Below, in pieces: positions 5,830 through 7,709 of a DNA stretch of 7,709 nucleotides. The translations under genes were made by a program, and so were the position numbers. The stretch is from Candidatus Uhrbacteria bacterium (GTDB lineage: Bacteria; Patescibacteriota; Patescibacteriia; 2-12-FULL-60-25). Position 1 is the stretch's first letter; every line of letters starts with the position of its first letter. The notes beneath the pieces were generated by a model. It was not told where the DNA came from. It did not search any database and worked only from the letters and a program-made list of their open reading frames with translations. The stretch covers positions 1 to 7,709 of the forward strand of contig VGLT01000043.1 of the NCBI GenBank assembly GCA_016866635.1, written 5' to 3'.

Positions 5830-6594
5830 TTATCTTACAATCACGACAGGGGTTCCCACGGAAACGGATTCGTAAACACTTTTCCCTGTTTCTGGTGAAA
5901 GACGAACACATCCATGCGACACGGGCTTGCCAAGATGGTTGACTCCTTCTCGTCGTCCGCTCGGCCAAACGGGTAATTCATGAATCCCATGTCCGCGCGG
6001 AGTAAATTGCATCCAGGAAGGCATCCATAAACCCGCAAGTCGCGACCATGCTTTTGGATTTTTGGATAAGACGGAATAGCGACCGGTCGGGGTTGGGGTC
6101 GCCGTTTTGCCAGAAGAAATCGTGTGTTCTACCAAACGCGTTGTCCCCACGCGCTCCTCGAGCCGCTGTTTGGAGAGCGAGATAAAAATCCATTTATCGC
6201 GTGGAACGGAATCAAACATCGCGGCACGGAAATACGAATACGAATAATCCTCTCCATTAAAATAATATCGTTTGCCGTCCTGTGGCGAGATAAACCAAAC
6301 AGCATTTGGATCCTTGGCCGTCACGAGCAGTCGTCCCAGATACGATTTCTGTGACAATCCCGTGGTCAGGCCAGAAGCCTGTGTGGGAAAACGTTCCAAC
6401 AATGATGGGGCGACCATTAACGCTTTTTTCTTAAGCTCGGTAAACGCTTCCGATGCAGAGAGGGGTGTGTTATCTACACCCTGTAATATAAGCGGATCAA
6501 CAAACCCATCTGAACGCAGAGCCGCGGAAGCCGGCGTTATAAAACTGAATACGCTCCATCCGAAGCACAAAATAAAGAAATAGTATTTTTTCAT
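5830..6594 (-). CDS. Secreted L,D-transpeptidase (YkuD family)
   Basis: Enzymes of this family form 3-3 peptidoglycan cross-links or attach proteins to the wall, using a cysteine nucleophile outside the cell membrane. The 254-residue product starts with a signal peptide MKKYYFFILCFGWSVFSF ending in ASA, with probable cleavage after residue 24. The YkuD domain covers about residues 134-254: TPTPTGRYSV (165-174), HGIHE (202-206) and the active-site motif SHGCVR (226-231) with C229. The middle segment, around VWFISPQDGKRYYF (99-112), resembles a short module seen from memory in Patescibacteria exported proteins and has no known role. The ATG at 6594 is chosen over one 36 bases upstream because it places the Lys-Lys and hydrophobic core at the N-terminus and fits the promoter. 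No penicillin-binding or carrier gene lies beside it. Confidence 0.93.
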   Translation of the reverse strand: MKKYYFFILCFGWSVFSFITPASAALRSDGFVDPLILQGVDNTPLSASEAFTELKKKALMVAPSLLERFPTQASGLTTGLSQKSYLGRLLVTAKDPNAVWFISPQDGKRYYFNGEDYSYSYFRAAMFDSVPRDKWIFISLSKQRLEERVGTTRLVEHTISSGKTATPTPTGRYSVLSKNPKAWSRLAGLWMPSWMQFTPRGHGIHELPVWPSGRREGVNHLGKPVSHGCVRLSPETGKSVYESVSVGTPVVIVR

Positions 6595-6607
6595 AAAATA
6601 CGTTTTG

Positions 6608-6618
6608 AAGATACCACA
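6608..6618 (-). promoter_or_regulatory. Extended -10 promoter of the L,D-transpeptidase gene
   Basis: The minus strand reads TGTGGTATCTT, nine of eleven bases the same as the element before the gene at 1903. It ends 13 bases before the ATG at 6594, so the leader would be about six or seven bases with no Shine-Dalgarno sequence. A weak TTTGCG lies 17 bp upstream. Confidence 0.5.
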
Positions 6619-6719
6619 TCTTCTATCCATCGCAAATCAACACGCCTAATATAGGACATCCCACGCTTGACGGTGACATTTCCTGAAAAATCGATAGACG
6701 ATGATTATTCATGCTTACA

Positions 6720-6752
6720 AAAAATCAAAAAACTTCGCGTTAAACGAAGCTT
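6720..6752 (-). terminator. Intrinsic terminator after the DUF1295/small membrane protein unit
   Basis: On the minus strand AAGCTTCG (6752-6745) pairs with CGAAGTTT (6737-6730) around a seven-base loop, with one G-T wobble, and runs straight into a T-tract broken by GA. It lies about 75 bases past the TGA at 6829. Confidence 0.75.
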
Positions 6753-6828
6753 CTTGTGTGGCGGTGTGTATTGGACGAAGTTCGAAAGCCGGTCTACATT
6801 TTATCATTAACTTGTACTTTTTTTATCT

Positions 6829-7278
6829 TCATCGCAATACAAGATAATAAACAACAAGCGCAAGTCCACCCCACCAGCCCAGATCAGAAAAAATTAAACT
6901 CTTCATTATTTTCTTCTGCCAAGATTGTGGTAAAAGCTCACCCGACTTGCCCTCTTTTTCTTTCTGTAAAAGATATGGGCTTACGCTGAAAGACAAAAAT
7001 AAGCCGTTTACAATAAGCACCCCCGCAATGACAGTGAGGTACATTGAGATACCGGCAAATTGCTCATTTCTAAAAAATATCGCACCGCCAATTATCGCAA
7101 GAGCAATACCAGCCCAGATCATGGGCTTGGTCACTTTGTGCGTGCGCGTCGTCGCTTCGGTCCAATATTGTGATTTGCGCCCCAGAAATCCGTGAATATC
7201 AATCACCGTCACCGCCCCAAGGCCGATAACAAATCCGGCGAGTAATAAAAATAGTCCAATAAAATCTACATTAATCAT
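6829..7278 (-). CDS. Small four-helix membrane protein, function unknown
   Basis: I do not recognise a named family. The 149-residue product has four likely membrane segments at about residues 5-26, 52-69, 77-98 and 127-147. The loop after the first helix is polar and distinctive (DIHGFLGRKSQYWTEATTRTHKVTKP, in two parts: 27-39 and 40-52), which suggests a conserved functional site, perhaps cytoplasmic. A Lys/Glu-rich loop (105-124) separates helices three and four. No enzyme motif or redox cysteine pair is visible. The ATG at 7278 is preferred over one 33 bases upstream because the latter overlaps the preceding gene; AGAAGA lies eight bases before it. It begins four bases after the DUF1295 gene, so the two are probably translated together and may act together in the membrane. 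Confidence 0.85.
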   Translation of the reverse strand: MINVDFIGLFLLLAGFVIGLGAVTVIDIHGFLGRKSQYWTEATTRTHKVTKPMIWAGIALAIIGGAIFFRNEQFAGISMYLTVIAGVLIVNGLFLSFSVSPYLLQKEKEGKSGELLPQSWQKKIMKSLIFSDLGWWGGLALVVYYLVLR

Positions 7279-7282
7279 AAGA

Positions 7283-7709
7283 TTATCTTCTAGGCATCGG
7301 AATAAAAACACTCACTCGACGCTTGTACTCTGCAAAGTCCGGATGCTCGGCCATCTTTTTTTCCAACATTGGAATGCCAGAAACTTTCAATATTAAAAAA
7401 GTAATAGTCAGCGGGCCGATCATTGCAAATAGGCTGTTCGGTACAGAAAGTGCTACGAGCCAGATGCCCCACCACTGTGTAACCTCACCAAAATAATTTG
7501 GATGGCGCGTGTATGCCCACAGTCCACTTTGCATGAGCTTACCTTTGTTTGCCGGGTCTTTGATAAACCTTGCCAGTTGCGCATCGCCAACTGCTTCAAA
7601 GTAAAAGCCAAGAAGCCAAACTGCGACACCGACAAAATCTAGTAAGCCAAGCGAACCTCCTGCGTGTTTATTGATGAGGAGTACAGGCATGACAATGAGA
7701 AACAAAAAC
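7283..7709 (-). CDS. DUF1295 / isoprenylcysteine methyltransferase-like membrane protein, C-terminal part
   Basis: The frame enters from the right edge and ends in TAA at 7285-7283, leaving about 142 visible residues of a protein usually near 250-270. It has hydrophobic segments near LDFVGVAVWLLGFYFEAVG and the stretch containing FAMIGPLTITFLILKVSG. The family motifs are clear: GDAQLARFIKDPANKGK, then GLWAYTRHPNYFGE, then LEKKMAEHPDFAEYKRRVSVFIP near the end. The RHPNYFGE box is the nucleotide-cofactor end of the steroid 5-alpha reductase/ICMT-like fold: ICMT members methylate using S-adenosylmethionine, reductase members use NADPH. DUF1295 proteins themselves lack an assigned substrate, so the reaction is left open. 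The true start lies outside the window. Confidence 0.93.
   Translation of the reverse strand, partial: FLFLIVMPVLLINKHAGGSLGLLDFVGVAVWLLGFYFEAVGDAQLARFIKDPANKGKLMQSGLWAYTRHPNYFGEVTQWWGIWLVALSVPNSLFAMIGPLTITFLILKVSGIPMLEKKMAEHPDFAEYKRRVSVFIPMPRR

Larger units (their letters stand above)
6595..6828. other. Intergenic region between two minus-strand transcription units
   Basis: This 234-base gap holds the terminator at 6720-6752 and the transpeptidase promoter at 6608-6618. The rest (about 6619-6719 and 6753-6828) shows no coding frame with family resemblance, no tRNA fold and no direct repeat that I can see. The part 6753-6828 is best read as the 3' untranslated region of the small membrane protein gene. 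Confidence 0.6.

Noticed and set aside
6758..6770. The minus strand reads TACACACCGCC, matching the conserved 3' end region of 16S rRNA.
   Set aside because: The match is only about 11 bases and the neighbouring sequence does not fit 16S helix 44 or the anti-Shine-Dalgarno tail, so it is chance.
6720..6806. Possible small RNA: TGATAAAAT (6806-6798, minus strand) as an extended -10, with the terminator at 6752-6720 closing a transcript of about 70 bases.
   Set aside because: No -35 element, the stretch is simply the 3' untranslated region of the gene ending at 6829, and no conserved fold is visible.

Overview
The window reads as ordinary chromosomal bacterial DNA in which every credible gene lies on the minus strand, so transcription runs from the right end to the left. 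The compact UvrA, the UvrC without a C-terminal HhH module, the L,D-transpeptidase with an N-terminal 'ISPQDGKRYYF' module, the extended -10 promoters of TGTGGTAT type close to start codons, and the small DUF1295-linked membrane protein together suggest Patescibacteria (Candidate Phyla Radiation, perhaps a Parcubacteria lineage). This is an inference from gene content, not a measured placement. TGA, TAG and TAA all appear as stops, so the standard bacterial code fits.

Layout in order of transcription. (1) 7709-6829: the 3' part of a DUF1295/ICMT-like membrane protein, then four bases later a small four-helix membrane protein, ended by an intrinsic terminator at 6720-6752. (2) 6618-1034: a secreted L,D-transpeptidase, uvrA, uvrC and a membrane-anchored beta-propeller-like protein. 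Near-leaderless extended -10 promoters sit before the first and last of these, a weak promoter candidate sits before uvrA, and a strong hairpin terminator at 977-1006 ends the block. (3) 961-1: a TTGACC-17-TAGAAT promoter overlapped by a row of AAAGTGG boxes, then mraZ and the start of rsmH, the usual head of the division/cell wall (dcw) cluster.

Functionally the window joins nucleotide excision repair (UvrA damage sensor and UvrC dual nuclease, with no uvrB nearby), peptidoglycan cross-linking, and the autoregulated entry point of the dcw cluster. No mobile element, CRISPR array, tRNA or rRNA gene is visible.

The most interesting points are the helically phased MraZ operator; short palindromic elements lying in frame inside uvrC and mraZ, with a relative of the uvrC one forming the uvrC ribosome binding site; and the reduced UvrA and UvrC proteins. 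I found no convincing new multi-gene system.
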